Source: an uncultured Pseudomonadales bacterium
GTDB lineage: Bacteria > Pseudomonadota > Gammaproteobacteria > Pseudomonadales > Porticoccaceae
DNA length: 64,000 nucleotides
Assembly: GCA_943787675.1 (NCBI GenBank)
Contig: CALSNK010000003.1
Coordinates: 1 to 64,000 of the forward strand
Reading direction: 5' to 3'
Both the position numbers and the translations under genes were made by a program. Position 1 is the stretch's first letter, and each line of letters opens with the position of its first letter. The notes under the pieces are model-generated. The model was not told the DNA's origin and searched no databases. It worked only from the letters and a program-made list of their open reading frames with translations. Below are positions 47,173 through 56,021 of the stretch, one piece after another.

Positions 47173-48838
47173 ATGTACCAATACGACCAGTACGATCAAA
47201 AACTTGTTGATGAGCGCGTCGAGCAGTATCGCGACCAAACCAAACGCTTTCTTGCCGGTGATATCAGCGAGGAGGAATTCTTGCCTCTGCGCCTTCAAAA
47301 TGGCCTCTATGTGCAGCGTCTGGCCCCTATGTTACGCATCGCCGTGCCCTACGGACTAATGTCGAGTAATCAGGTACGCAAGATCGCCCATATCAGCCGT
47401 AAGTTCGACAAAGGCTATGTGCACTTCACCACCAGACAGAATATCCAATTGAACTGGCCCCTACTCGAAGAGGTGCCCGATATTCTCGCCGAGCTGGCGA
47501 GCTGTCGAAATGCACGCCATTCAGACCAGCGGCAACTGTATTCGCAACACCACCACCGATCAGTTTGCCGGCGTGGCTAACGATGAGATTGAAGATCCTC
47601 GCCCCTGGTGTGAGATTATCCGCCAATGGTCGACCATACACCCGGAATTTGCCTTTTTACCGCGCAAATTTAAGATTGCCGTCTGTGGCTCTGAAGAAGA
47701 TCGCGCCGCATTCCTGCTCCACGATATTGGTATCCAGCTAGTTAAAAATGATCAGGGCGAAACAGGCTTTCATATCTATGCCGGTGGCGGCCTGGGCCGA
47801 ACCCCGGTTATTGCCTCATCGATTAGAGAATTTTTACCCAAGGAACATCTACTCACCTATTTAGATGCCATTCTGCGTGTGTATAACCGCTATGGTAATC
47901 GCGATAACAAGTACAAGGCACGCATCAAGATTTTAGTGCGAGCCTGGACTCCAGCCGTATTTGCCGAGCGCGTTGAAGCAGAGTGGTTACATATTAAAGA
48001 TGGTCCAGCCACATTAAATGGCCATGAAATAGAAAGAGTTAAGGGCTTCTTTAGCCTGCCCGACTATCAGACTGTCGACATTGCCGCTGTTGATACCGAA
48101 GTGCAGGCACTAGCCGCAGAGCACAAAGGTTTCTCCCGCTGGTTAGATCGCAATGTTACCGAGCAGAAGCAAACCGGCTACGCCTGTGTGACTTTGTCTC
48201 TAAAACCAGCTGGGGTCGCCCCAGGTGATGTTACTGATAAGCAGCTCGACATTATTGCCGATCTCGCCGACCGATTTTCGTTCGGTGAAATTCGCACCAC
48301 CCACAACCAAAATATTGTGCTGGCCGATGTTATTAAAACGAAGCTCTTTGAGCTCTGGCAGCAAGCCAAGGCTGCTGGCCTAGCCACACCCAATATCGGC
48401 ACTATCAACGATATGATTTGCTGCCCCGGTGGTGATTACTGCTCTCTGGCCAATGCCAAATCAATTCCCGTCGCTGAGGCAATTCAACGCAAATTTGATG
48501 ATCTAGACTATGTCTATGATCTGGGCGACCTGGAGCTCAACATCTCCGGCTGCATGAACGCCTGCGGTCATCACCATGTTGGCCATATTGGTATTCTTGG
48601 CGTCGATAAAAAAGGCGAGGAATGGTATCAGGTTCAGCTGGGTGGTAGCGCCAATAAAAACGCAGCACTCGGCAAGGTATTGGGGCCCTCTTTATCGAGA
48701 GACGACGTGGTCGATAGCATTGAAAAGCTACTGGACGTCTATGTTGAAAACCGCCTTGAACAGGAAAGCTTTTTAACCACCTACCAGCGTATCGGCTTGG
48801 AAAAATTCAAGGAGCGAGTGTATGCCCCAGTATCTTAA
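47173..48838 (+). pseudogene. cysI: Nitrite/sulfite reductase (CysI-like), interrupted by one insertion
   Basis: This is the hemoprotein sulfite reductase that makes sulfide for cysteine synthesis. The siroheme and 4Fe-4S ligands are visible as CCPGGDYCSLANA and ELNISGCMNACGHHHVGH. The N-terminal half includes FLPLRLQNGLYVQRLAPMLRI and KGYVHFTTRQNIQLNWP. The frame breaks near 47507-47509, where AGCTGTC should read AGCGTC, so one T is extra. Removing it gives ILAELAS-VEMHAIQTSGNCIRNTTTDQFAG and a 554-residue protein, close to pseudomonad CysI. The DUF934 gene overlaps the stop by 17 bases, the arrangement found with this reductase type. Confidence 0.85.
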
Positions 48839-49310
48839 AGACGGTGCCGTTGTCGATAATAGCTGGCAGCAAGTCAGTGCCGATACCGAGACATTGCCTC
48901 AGGGTGATATCTTACTGCCGGTTAGTCAGTGGCAGGAACAGCAAGAAACATTGGCCAGTCATGTGGGCGCGGTTGGCGTCTGGATCGATAGCCATGAAGA
49001 GATTGAAGGGTTTGTCGAGTCGATTATAGGTTTACCCCTGATTGCGATTAATTTCCCTAAGTTTGCGGATGGCCGCGGTTTCTCTATTGCACGCCTGCTG
49101 CGCGAACGCTATGGCTACCAAGGCGAAATACGGGCTGTGGGACAGATTATTCGCGATCAGCTATTTCTTATGCAGCGCTGCGGTTTTAATGGATTTGTCT
49201 TTGACGCAGACATCGACCTCGTCGAAGCCAGCAAGTCATTACAAGATTTCTCCGATGCCTATCAGGTTGCAGTCGATCAGCCAGAACCGCTTTTTAAAAG
49301 AAGAGCGTAA
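48822..49310 (+). CDS. DUF934 protein, partner of sulfite reductase
   Basis: This 162-residue protein belongs to the DUF934 family. The block VESIIGLPLIAINFPKFADGRGFSIARLLRERYGYQGEIRAVG near the middle, followed by RDQLFLMQRCGFNGF, is its hallmark. In pseudomonads and relatives it directly follows cysI and is thought to contribute to sulfite reduction, possibly as a structural or electron-supply partner. No catalytic residues are established. Its ATG lies 17 bases before the cysI stop, so the two are translated from one transcript. There is no signal peptide or membrane helix, which fits a cytosolic role beside the reductase. Confidence 0.9.
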   Translation: MPQYLKDGAVVDNSWQQVSADTETLPQGDILLPVSQWQEQQETLASHVGAVGVWIDSHEEIEGFVESIIGLPLIAINFPKFADGRGFSIARLLRERYGYQGEIRAVGQIIRDQLFLMQRCGFNGFVFDADIDLVEASKSLQDFSDAYQVAVDQPEPLFKRRA

Positions 49311-49382
49311 AAGAAGAACTAAGAAACCGCTCTAAAAGCGCCTGTTTAAAGGACAGGCTTAAAAATCTGATAAGGTTAGTGA

Positions 49383-50549
49383 ATGGATCACCATCTAATA
49401 CAGCTGTTCTTTCTAATCTTTACGGGCTCTGCCGTGGTTGCCTCTCTGGCGCTATTTGGTCGACAGCCCTTATTAGTCGCCTATATTTTACTGGGCGCGG
49501 TTATGGGCCCCCATGGTCTGGCCTGGGTCAATGACGTTGATCTAATCAGCGAAATTGCCAGTATCGGTATTATCTTTCTACTGTTTTTACTGGGTCTGGA
49601 TATGCAGCCTCAGGCACTGGGCCGCGTGTTGCGCCAGGTTACCCACATCACATTAATTAGCTCATTGCTGTTTGCCGCCGTGGGGTTTGGTGTCGCCTAC
49701 CTCTTCGAATACAGCCTGCTTGAGTGCATTATTATCGGCACCTCAATGATGTTTTCCAGCACCATTATTGGCATCAAACTTCTGCCCACCACGGTGTTGC
49801 ACCACAAGCATTCCGGCGAACTGATGATTGGTATGCTGCTAATGCAGGATTTCCTGGCGATTTTTGTATTGCTGATGCTGATATCCGGCCTTGATGGCGG
49901 CGACAGCCTAATTACTTTTGGCAAGAGTATTGTTGCCCTGCCGCTAATTATTGGTGGTGCCGTGCTGATGGTGCGCTATGTTTTACAGCCACTGTTTGCG
50001 CGCTTTGATCGGATTGGCGAATATGTGTTCTTACTGGCTATTGGATGGTGCCTAGGGGTTGCGGAACTTGCTGAATTCGTCGGTCTGTCACGAGAAATTG
50101 GTGCCTTTATCGCCGGGATCTCTCTTGCCACCAGCCCAATATCACAATATATCGCCCTCAATCTGAAGCCGCTCCGCGACTTCTTTTTAATACTGTTTTT
50201 CTTCTCTCTAGGGGGCGGCTTCGATCTTTCACTGATTCCACAGATCGCCGTTCCCGCGCTGATTCTCGCTGCTCTGATGCTGACACTAAAACCCACGGTT
50301 TATCAGACACTGTTGCGCGGTCAAAGTGAAAGCCAAAGTCTGTCATGGGATATTGGCTTTAGGCTGGGGCAGAACAGCGAGTTCTCTCTGCTAATCGCCT
50401 ATGTCGCCTTTAATACCCAGCTAATTGGCAATAATGCTTCGCATTTAATACAGGCCGCTGCGATTATCACGTTCTTGGTTTCGAGCTATATAGTAGTGTT
50501 CAACTTTCCAAACCCTATCGCGACAAGCGGAAAGCTGCGGCGGGACTAG
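49383..50549 (+). CDS. CPA2-family cation:proton antiporter
   Basis: This 388-residue membrane protein has about 11-12 hydrophobic segments of the KefB/KefC/RosB type. VAYILLGAVMGPHGLAWV and ISEIASIGIIFLLFLLGLDMQ give the first conserved helices, with further ones such as SREIGAFIAGISLAT. The protein ends after the membrane domain; the NAD-binding RCK domain of KefB/KefC is absent, so regulation must differ. Members exchange potassium or sodium for protons. The neighbour is an HD-GYP protein 135 bases away; a shared role is not evident. A 15-bp repeat lies in that gap. Confidence 0.85.
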   Translation: MDHHLIQLFFLIFTGSAVVASLALFGRQPLLVAYILLGAVMGPHGLAWVNDVDLISEIASIGIIFLLFLLGLDMQPQALGRVLRQVTHITLISSLLFAAVGFGVAYLFEYSLLECIIIGTSMMFSSTIIGIKLLPTTVLHHKHSGELMIGMLLMQDFLAIFVLLMLISGLDGGDSLITFGKSIVALPLIIGGAVLMVRYVLQPLFARFDRIGEYVFLLAIGWCLGVAELAEFVGLSREIGAFIAGISLATSPISQYIALNLKPLRDFFLILFFFSLGGGFDLSLIPQIAVPALILAALMLTLKPTVYQTLLRGQSESQSLSWDIGFRLGQNSEFSLLIAYVAFNTQLIGNNASHLIQAAAIITFLVSSYIVVFNFPNPIATSGKLRRD

Positions 50550-50569
50550 TTACCAGCTATCCTTATACA

Positions 50570-50643
50570 CAAGTAATAAATTGTCATGTAATAAGTAGTC
50601 ATGTAATAAATAGACATGCAATAAGCGTCAAGGAATAAGAAAC
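50570..50643. repeat. 15-bp tandem repeat, about 5 copies
   Basis: CATGTAATAAGTAGT-type units start at 50570, 50585, 50600, 50615 and 50629, a period of 15 (14 for the last). Each copy contains AATAA and diverges in its last bases. It occupies the gap before the HD-GYP gene, ending about 40 bases before the start codon. Confidence 0.75.
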
Positions 50644-50684
50644 AGCAACAAGGGACCAGCAACAACGTCACGGAGAGACGACAA

Positions 50685-51938
50685 TTGCCACAGGTAAAGA
50701 CAACAAAAGTATATGTTCATCAGGTCGAACCCGGTATGTATGTATCTGGTCTGGATCGTCCCTGGCTGGAAACCCCCTTTTATCTGCAAGGGTTTATGGT
50801 CCGCAATACCTCTGAGGTACAAAAGCTCGCTCTCTACTGCGACTATGTGTATATCGACTACAACAAAAGCATTGCCAACTTTGAGGTTGCGGTGGCCCAC
50901 AAAATTGGCCACGACCGCAAGCTTGGCGTCGCAGAAACCCCCTTTGACAAAGAGTTAGCCACCCGCCGTATCACCAAGTATTCAGAACAGGTTGCAGTAA
51001 CCAGCGAGATTAAAATCGCCAACCGCGCCTATCAGAATATTCGTGAAGAATTTGATGGCATGGCAAGCCGCATCAATGCGGGTAAGTCATTAAACATCGC
51101 CAATCTCAGTGAAGTCGTCAATCCCCTGGTGGACAGTGTTATTCGCAACCCGGGTGCCAGCATCTGGCTGGCCAAGCTTAAGTCCCAAGACTCCTATACG
51201 TACCGACACTGTCTGGCTGTCGCTATCTGGTGTGCCGTTATTGGTCGCCAAATCGGACTACCCAAAAAGGAACTGGCACTGCTCTCAACAGGCGGCATGC
51301 TATTAGATATTGGCAAGCTAAAAATCCCCGGGCAGATACTCAACAAAAAAGACCAGCTGACTGAGCGAGAGTTCTCGCTGATAAAAAAGCATGTGGATCT
51401 CAGCCTAAAGATGGCCAGTGAATCATCCCGCACCATTGCCAAGCCAGTGATCGACATGATTGCCTATCACCATGAGCGCTTTAATGGCAATGGTTACCCT
51501 CATGCCCTCCAGGGCACGCAGATACCACTCTACGCCCGCATAGCCGCTATCGCTGACTGCTACGACGCCATTACCAGCCAGCGTGTCTATGCCCACCCCA
51601 TTCCCCATGCCACGGCCTTAAAGAAAATGTACGAATGGCGGGGCTATGACTTTCAGCCAGAGCTTATTGAGGCCTTTATCCAGTCTGTGGGTGTCTACCC
51701 CACGGGCACATTAGTTGAGCTAACCTCTGGCGAGGTGGGTATTGTTATTAAAGAAAACGCCGGTAAACGCCTGCGACCTCACGTGTTGGTGATACTAGAC
51801 CGACAAAAAAACCAGCTTGAAGACTTTGTAGAGATGGACCTCTCTACCCACATTGGCGCAGATAATAGAAATGTAGACATAGCGCGAACACTGGAAGCTG
51901 GAGCCTATGGGTTAGACCCAGAAGCGCTCTACATTTAA
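50685..51938 (+). CDS. HD-GYP domain protein with N-terminal DUF3391
   Basis: This 417-residue protein has a DUF3391 domain (about residues 1-130) and an HD-GYP phosphodiesterase domain (about 150-340). HD-GYP enzymes hydrolyse c-di-GMP. The GYP part is canonical, HHERFNGNGYP near residue 262, and the flanking His and DCYDA are kept. The HD motif itself reads MLLDIGK, so the metal-binding His is Leu and only the Asp remains. The start is a TTG at 50685 with GGAG about ten bases upstream. Its stop overlaps the next gene's ATG by one base (TAATG). It is paralogous to the gene at 53335. Confidence 0.88.
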   Translation: MPQVKTTKVYVHQVEPGMYVSGLDRPWLETPFYLQGFMVRNTSEVQKLALYCDYVYIDYNKSIANFEVAVAHKIGHDRKLGVAETPFDKELATRRITKYSEQVAVTSEIKIANRAYQNIREEFDGMASRINAGKSLNIANLSEVVNPLVDSVIRNPGASIWLAKLKSQDSYTYRHCLAVAIWCAVIGRQIGLPKKELALLSTGGMLLDIGKLKIPGQILNKKDQLTEREFSLIKKHVDLSLKMASESSRTIAKPVIDMIAYHHERFNGNGYPHALQGTQIPLYARIAAIADCYDAITSQRVYAHPIPHATALKKMYEWRGYDFQPELIEAFIQSVGVYPTGTLVELTSGEVGIVIKENAGKRLRPHVLVILDRQKNQLEDFVEMDLSTHIGADNRNVDIARTLEAGAYGLDPEALYI

Positions 51939-53269
51939 TGGGATTCGTTAATGGCAACTGTTTAATGGGCAAGCAACCACCCAGTGTTGACCGTTCGACA
52001 TTTCTATCCATCATCGTCGAGCAGATGACGATTGCTGACCCCAGTAAAAAACTCAGCATTGTGGCGGCTATTGACCTCAGACAGTTCCAGCAGATCAACC
52101 AGCTCTATGGACATCTTGTGGGGGACACCATTCTTGCAGAGCTCCATCAGCGGCTCAGTGGACTCGCCAAGCAGCCCTCATTTTGTGGCCGTATTGACGG
52201 CGATAAATTTGCACTACTGATCTCTCCCCTACTGGATATCCAGCTGTTGCCACTGTTAGCCAAGAAGATTAACGCCCTAATAGCACGGCCCTTTCAGCGG
52301 GAAAAGCTCAACATCCAGATCAGGGGTTCGATTGGTTTTAGCGCCTCTAATAGCAAGTCATTATCGGCTGAAAGACTATTGCTAGAGGCTGAGTCTGCCG
52401 CCAAGAAGGCCAGGCAAAGCGGTGAGGACTACCATATTAGTGAGGCCTCCAGCTATGATCAGGCCCCTACCTTGGTGGCCCTAGAGCAGGATATTGACGA
52501 GGCCCTTGAGAGCAATGCCTTTAATCTGTTCTATCAACCTAAGCTGTGCCTGGCAACACAGGTACCTATGGCCGCCGAGGGCCTTATTCGTTGGGACCAG
52601 GCCCATGATCAGAATATAAATTCAGAGCAGCTTATCGCCATTATCGAGCGCTCAGGGCGCATGTCTGATCTGTTTCGCTGGACTATTAATACCGCCCTGC
52701 GAGAATCCGCCAGCTGGCCTAAGGCGCAGGGACCTATTACAGTGGCCATTAACATCTCTGCCAGCTGCCTTAAACAGCCCGATCTATTTCCCCTAATAGA
52801 GTCGAGCCTCAATCTCTGGGGCGGTGATCCGTCGGTGCTCTGTATTGAGGTCACCGAATCCGCGATTCAGCAAGATTTAGCCCAGGGTTTTCAGGTGTTG
52901 AGTAAAATCAAAGACCTTGGGGTAAAGATATCCATTGATGACTTTGGTACCGGCTACTCGTCACTGGAGTACTTTAAATATATTCCTGCCAGTGAACTCA
53001 AAATCGACAAATCATTCGTCTTAAACATGCTCGACAGCCCAGTTGATATGGAGATTGTGAAGTTGATCATTGAATGGGGGCGGCGCTTTAACCTGCTGAC
53101 TGTTGCCGAAGGCGTTGAAAATCAGCAGGTACTCAATAGTCTCTGCGACCTCGGCTGCAGCTTTGCCCAGGGATACCACATTAGCAAGGCACTGCCCCAA
53201 ACCACCTTTATGCAGTGGCTTACAGACTACCGTCGAGAAGACTATTTTGAACACAGCCTGAGCCATTAA
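51938..53269 (+). CDS. Degenerate GGDEF plus EAL domain protein
   Basis: This 443-residue protein has an N-terminal GGDEF-like domain (about residues 20-170) whose signature reads RIDGDKF, so diguanylate cyclase activity is unlikely. The EAL domain (about 185-430) keeps the catalytic set: EGLIRWD for EAL, INISASCL with Asn, EVTES, IDDFGTGYSSLEYF, LKIDKSFV with Lys, AEGVE and FAQGYHISK. The first motif is EGL rather than EAL, common in active members. Hydrolysis of c-di-GMP to pGpG is therefore plausible. It has no membrane or sensor domain. It overlaps the upstream HD-GYP gene and is followed 65 bases on by another. Confidence 0.9.
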   Translation: MGFVNGNCLMGKQPPSVDRSTFLSIIVEQMTIADPSKKLSIVAAIDLRQFQQINQLYGHLVGDTILAELHQRLSGLAKQPSFCGRIDGDKFALLISPLLDIQLLPLLAKKINALIARPFQREKLNIQIRGSIGFSASNSKSLSAERLLLEAESAAKKARQSGEDYHISEASSYDQAPTLVALEQDIDEALESNAFNLFYQPKLCLATQVPMAAEGLIRWDQAHDQNINSEQLIAIIERSGRMSDLFRWTINTALRESASWPKAQGPITVAINISASCLKQPDLFPLIESSLNLWGGDPSVLCIEVTESAIQQDLAQGFQVLSKIKDLGVKISIDDFGTGYSSLEYFKYIPASELKIDKSFVLNMLDSPVDMEIVKLIIEWGRRFNLLTVAEGVENQQVLNSLCDLGCSFAQGYHISKALPQTTFMQWLTDYRREDYFEHSLSH

Positions 53270-53334
53270 TTGAATCTCAGTAGCCATTTTCTGCTATTCT
53301 TTTTGGTAATGGATTTTGTACTTTAAACAACTGG

Positions 53335-54381
53335 ATGTTTAGAACTCAGATGAATCAGACCCTTTCCGACCATAAAATATCTCAGACCGGCAATACACGC
53401 CAGTCTCTCGCCAGTGAACTGGCCACAAAATCAATCACTGATTACAGCATCAGTACCGACCTATCCTCTGAATTACGAGTGGCAACCCTTGCCTACTACA
53501 GTATTCAGCAGGAATTTAATCGTATCGGCAAAACCATTAAAGCCGGCGGAATACCCAGAATTGACCGCGTTACCCCCTTACTCGAAGCACTGGTTGAAAG
53601 CATTATTCGCAACCCTGCCGCCGGGGTCTGGCTGGCACGACTCAAGAGCAAGAGCAGCTATGGCCATCGCCACTGCATCTCCTGCTCAATACTCTGCGTG
53701 GTCATGGGCCGTCAGCTGGGGCTGGGGCGGGACGAAATGTTTCACCTGGGACTCGCAGGCCTGCTAATGGATGTGGGTAAATTACTGCTTCCCGATGGCC
53801 TACTGCGTAAAACTGGCGGCCTCACCGATAAGGAGCATGAAGAGACTCAGACCCACATAGAGCTGGGTTTGAGTGCCATTAAAGAATCTCAACTCCCCAC
53901 CGAAGTGATCAATACCATTCAATACCATCACGAGCGCTTTGATGGCACCGGCTACCCTGCAGGCCTCGCGGGTAAGGGCATCCCTCTGTATGCCCGCATC
54001 GCCGCGGTGGTTGACTGTTACGACGCCATGACCAGCCCCCGATATTACGCCACACCTATCCCCCATTCAGAGGCCATCATGAAAATGGCTGGCTGGCGCA
54101 AGACGCTGTTTCAAAAGGAATTGGTGGACACCTTTATCCAAGCTATTGGCCTCTACCCTCCGGGGTCATTGGTGGAGCTGACCACAGGCGAAGTCGCTGT
54201 GGTGAGCGATTTTCGATCGGGGATGGGCAGAAAACCTGAGCTAACGGTTATTCTTGATGCCAATAAGAAACGCCTCTCTCGCAAGAAGGTGTTGGTTCTG
54301 TCTGGGCAGGAAGGCAATGTTGATATTGCCAAGAATTTGCCCCCGGATGCCTATGATTTGGATCCAGAAGCACTGTTTTAG
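53335..54381 (+). CDS. HD-GYP domain protein, second paralogue
   Basis: This 348-residue protein is a shortened paralogue of the protein at 50685, sharing the HD-GYP domain and the C-terminal tail (GTLVELTSGEV versus GSLVELTTGEV; AYDLDPEALF at the end versus AYGLDPEALYI), but without the DUF3391 domain. The GYP motif is HHERFDGTGYP. Again the HD motif is altered: LLMDVGK, with Met in place of the metal-binding His. The Cys-rich stretch HRHCISCSILC is unusual. The gene follows the EAL gene and ends at the 138-bp repeat array. Output (degradation or binding of c-di-GMP) is uncertain because of the missing His. Confidence 0.87.
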   Translation: MFRTQMNQTLSDHKISQTGNTRQSLASELATKSITDYSISTDLSSELRVATLAYYSIQQEFNRIGKTIKAGGIPRIDRVTPLLEALVESIIRNPAAGVWLARLKSKSSYGHRHCISCSILCVVMGRQLGLGRDEMFHLGLAGLLMDVGKLLLPDGLLRKTGGLTDKEHEETQTHIELGLSAIKESQLPTEVINTIQYHHERFDGTGYPAGLAGKGIPLYARIAAVVDCYDAMTSPRYYATPIPHSEAIMKMAGWRKTLFQKELVDTFIQAIGLYPPGSLVELTTGEVAVVSDFRSGMGRKPELTVILDANKKRLSRKKVLVLSGQEGNVDIAKNLPPDAYDLDPEALF

Positions 54382-54795
54382 AGATACCAGCCTGCGCTGG
54401 TATGACGCGGTTCTCAGACCTAATAGTTAACCCAAACCTAATGGTCACCTCAGGCCTAATAGTCACCCCAGCGAAGGCTGGGGTCTCACTGGGATTGATA
54501 CGACGCTGGTTGTAGGCAGAGATACCAGCCTGCGCTGGTATGACGCGGTTCTCAGACCTAATAGTTAGCCCAAACCTAATGGTCACCTCAGGCCTAATAG
54601 TCACCCCAGCGAAGGCTGGGGTCTCACTGGGATTGATACGACGCTGGTTGTAGGCAGAGATACCAGCCTGCGCTGGTATGACGCGGTTCTCAGACCTAAT
54701 GTCACCCCAAACCTAATCGTCACCCCAGCGAAGGCTGGGGTCTCACGGGGACTGATGCGACGCTGATTATGGGCAGAGGTACCAGCCTGAGCAAG
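54381..54795. repeat. 138-bp tandem array, three copies plus a fragment
   Basis: Units begin at 54381, 54519 and 54657 (period 138); the third is shortened to about 119 bases, and a fourth fragment begins at 54776. Each unit contains two palindromic segments, ATACCAGCCTGCGCTGGTAT and ACCCCAGCGAAGGCTGGGGT, and internal CCTAAT-containing subunits about 19 bases apart. It fills the gap between two convergent genes. It holds no gene: the apparent leftward ORF here is repeat-encoded. The palindromes resemble dispersed REP-like elements and could serve as a bidirectional terminator. Confidence 0.9.
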
Positions 54796-54802
54796 ATGAC
54801 CC

Positions 54803-55915
54803 CTAAAACTGCTTGTTGGTGTCTTGGGTTAGGCGGGCCCACCATCTGAGGAGAAGGCGATCTGCGCTCTCTTCGGCGGCGATGCCCAGGCGCTGATGGA
54901 GTTTCTTCTTCTGTACAAACGACACTTCGAACACATCGGCTTCGGCGATACGCGATACCAGATACTCATCACTGGTTTGCACATCATCCACCAACTTCAA
55001 TTCCATGGCTTGAGAGCCGTACCAGATTTCACCCGTGGCGATCTGTTCGATATCAATTTGTGGGCGACGTTCCGAAACGTAGCTCTTAAACAACTGATGC
55101 GTCTCTTCAAGTTCTTCTACAAACTTATCGCGGCCTTCGTCAGTGTTCTCACCAAACATAGTTAAGGTGCGTTTGTACTTACCCGCAGTGAGGATTTCAA
55201 AATCCACATCATGCTTCTTCAATACCTTATTAAAGTTCGGCATCTGCGCCACAACGCCAATAGACCCAACAATGGCAAAGGGCGCGGCTAGAATCTTGTC
55301 CGCCACACAGGCCATCATATAGCCACCACTGGCCGCAACCTTATCGACACAGGCGGTGAGTGGAATACCTTTTTTGCGTAGGCGATCGAGCTGGCTGCTG
55401 GCCAGGCCATAGCTGTGAACCATACCACCCGGGCTCTCCAACTTAATCAACACCTCATCATTACTGGTGGCCTGAGTTAATATAGCGGTAACTTCTTCGC
55501 GAAGATGACTCACCGCCGATGCGCTGATGTTACCGTCAAAGTTCAGCACGAATACTCGACTTTTGGCCTTAACAGTCTCCGGCTCTGCAGTACCATCATC
55601 AGTCTTAGCCATTTTAGCGGCTTCTTTTCCCGCTTTCTTTTCTTCTTTCTTAGCCAGAGCCGCCTGCTTCTTCTTAGCCTTATTTAACTTCTTCTCTTCG
55701 GCCTTTTGCAGGGACTCATCCATGGTCGCCAGCAACATAGATTCGCTCATATGCTCAAACTGTTCGTTGAGCGGCGTTATTTCAAGATGGCCCTTCTCAT
55801 TACCCTGGGAGTTTTTTTTGCGGGCATTAACAATGATGCTGACAATCATGGCAAAGGCAAATACAAAGGTCGCTATCTTGGCCAAAAACAGGCCATATTC
55901 TAAAAGGAAATCCAA
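54803..55915 (-). CDS. sohB: Protease SohB (peptidase S49)
   Basis: SohB is an inner-membrane serine protease of the signal-peptide-peptidase family. The 370-residue protein has an N-terminal membrane helix (about residues 8-30), a lysine/alanine-rich linker (about 70-115) and the S49 domain. In that domain, LESPGGMVHSYG near residue 160 and the catalytic Ser in KVAASGGYMMACVAD near 190 are followed by the catalytic Lys in AGKYKRTLTMFGE near 245. The start is a TTG at 55915 preceded by GGAG; an ATG further in would lose the membrane helix. It faces the 138-bp array on its 3' side. Confidence 0.93.
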   Translation of the reverse strand: MDFLLEYGLFLAKIATFVFAFAMIVSIIVNARKKNSQGNEKGHLEITPLNEQFEHMSESMLLATMDESLQKAEEKKLNKAKKKQAALAKKEEKKAGKEAAKMAKTDDGTAEPETVKAKSRVFVLNFDGNISASAVSHLREEVTAILTQATSNDEVLIKLESPGGMVHSYGLASSQLDRLRKKGIPLTACVDKVAASGGYMMACVADKILAAPFAIVGSIGVVAQMPNFNKVLKKHDVDFEILTAGKYKRTLTMFGENTDEGRDKFVEELEETHQLFKSYVSERRPQIDIEQIATGEIWYGSQAMELKLVDDVQTSDEYLVSRIAEADVFEVSFVQKKKLHQRLGIAAEESADRLLLRWWARLTQDTNKQF

Positions 55916-56021
55916 GGTTCACTCCAGAGTAATAAAAAATGTGTTCGTTAATAAAATTACAGTATAGACGCTCTTAGCGCCTGGCTATTGGCTATTCGCT
56001 AGCGCGTTGTAACCAATAGCC

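Noticed and set aside
47173..48838. Programmed frameshift in cysI
   Set aside because: The break lies in AGCTGTC, which is not a slippery heptamer, and the same kind of lesion occurs in several unrelated genes here.
54248..54604. A leftward 118-codon frame with repeated VIPAQAGIS motifs
   Set aside because: It is the translation of the 138-bp tandem array; the repeated motif is a well-known artefact of REP-like palindromes and it overlaps the end of the HD-GYP gene.
54381..54795. CRISPR array
   Set aside because: Units are near-identical across all 138 bases, there are no unique spacers, and no cas genes are present.
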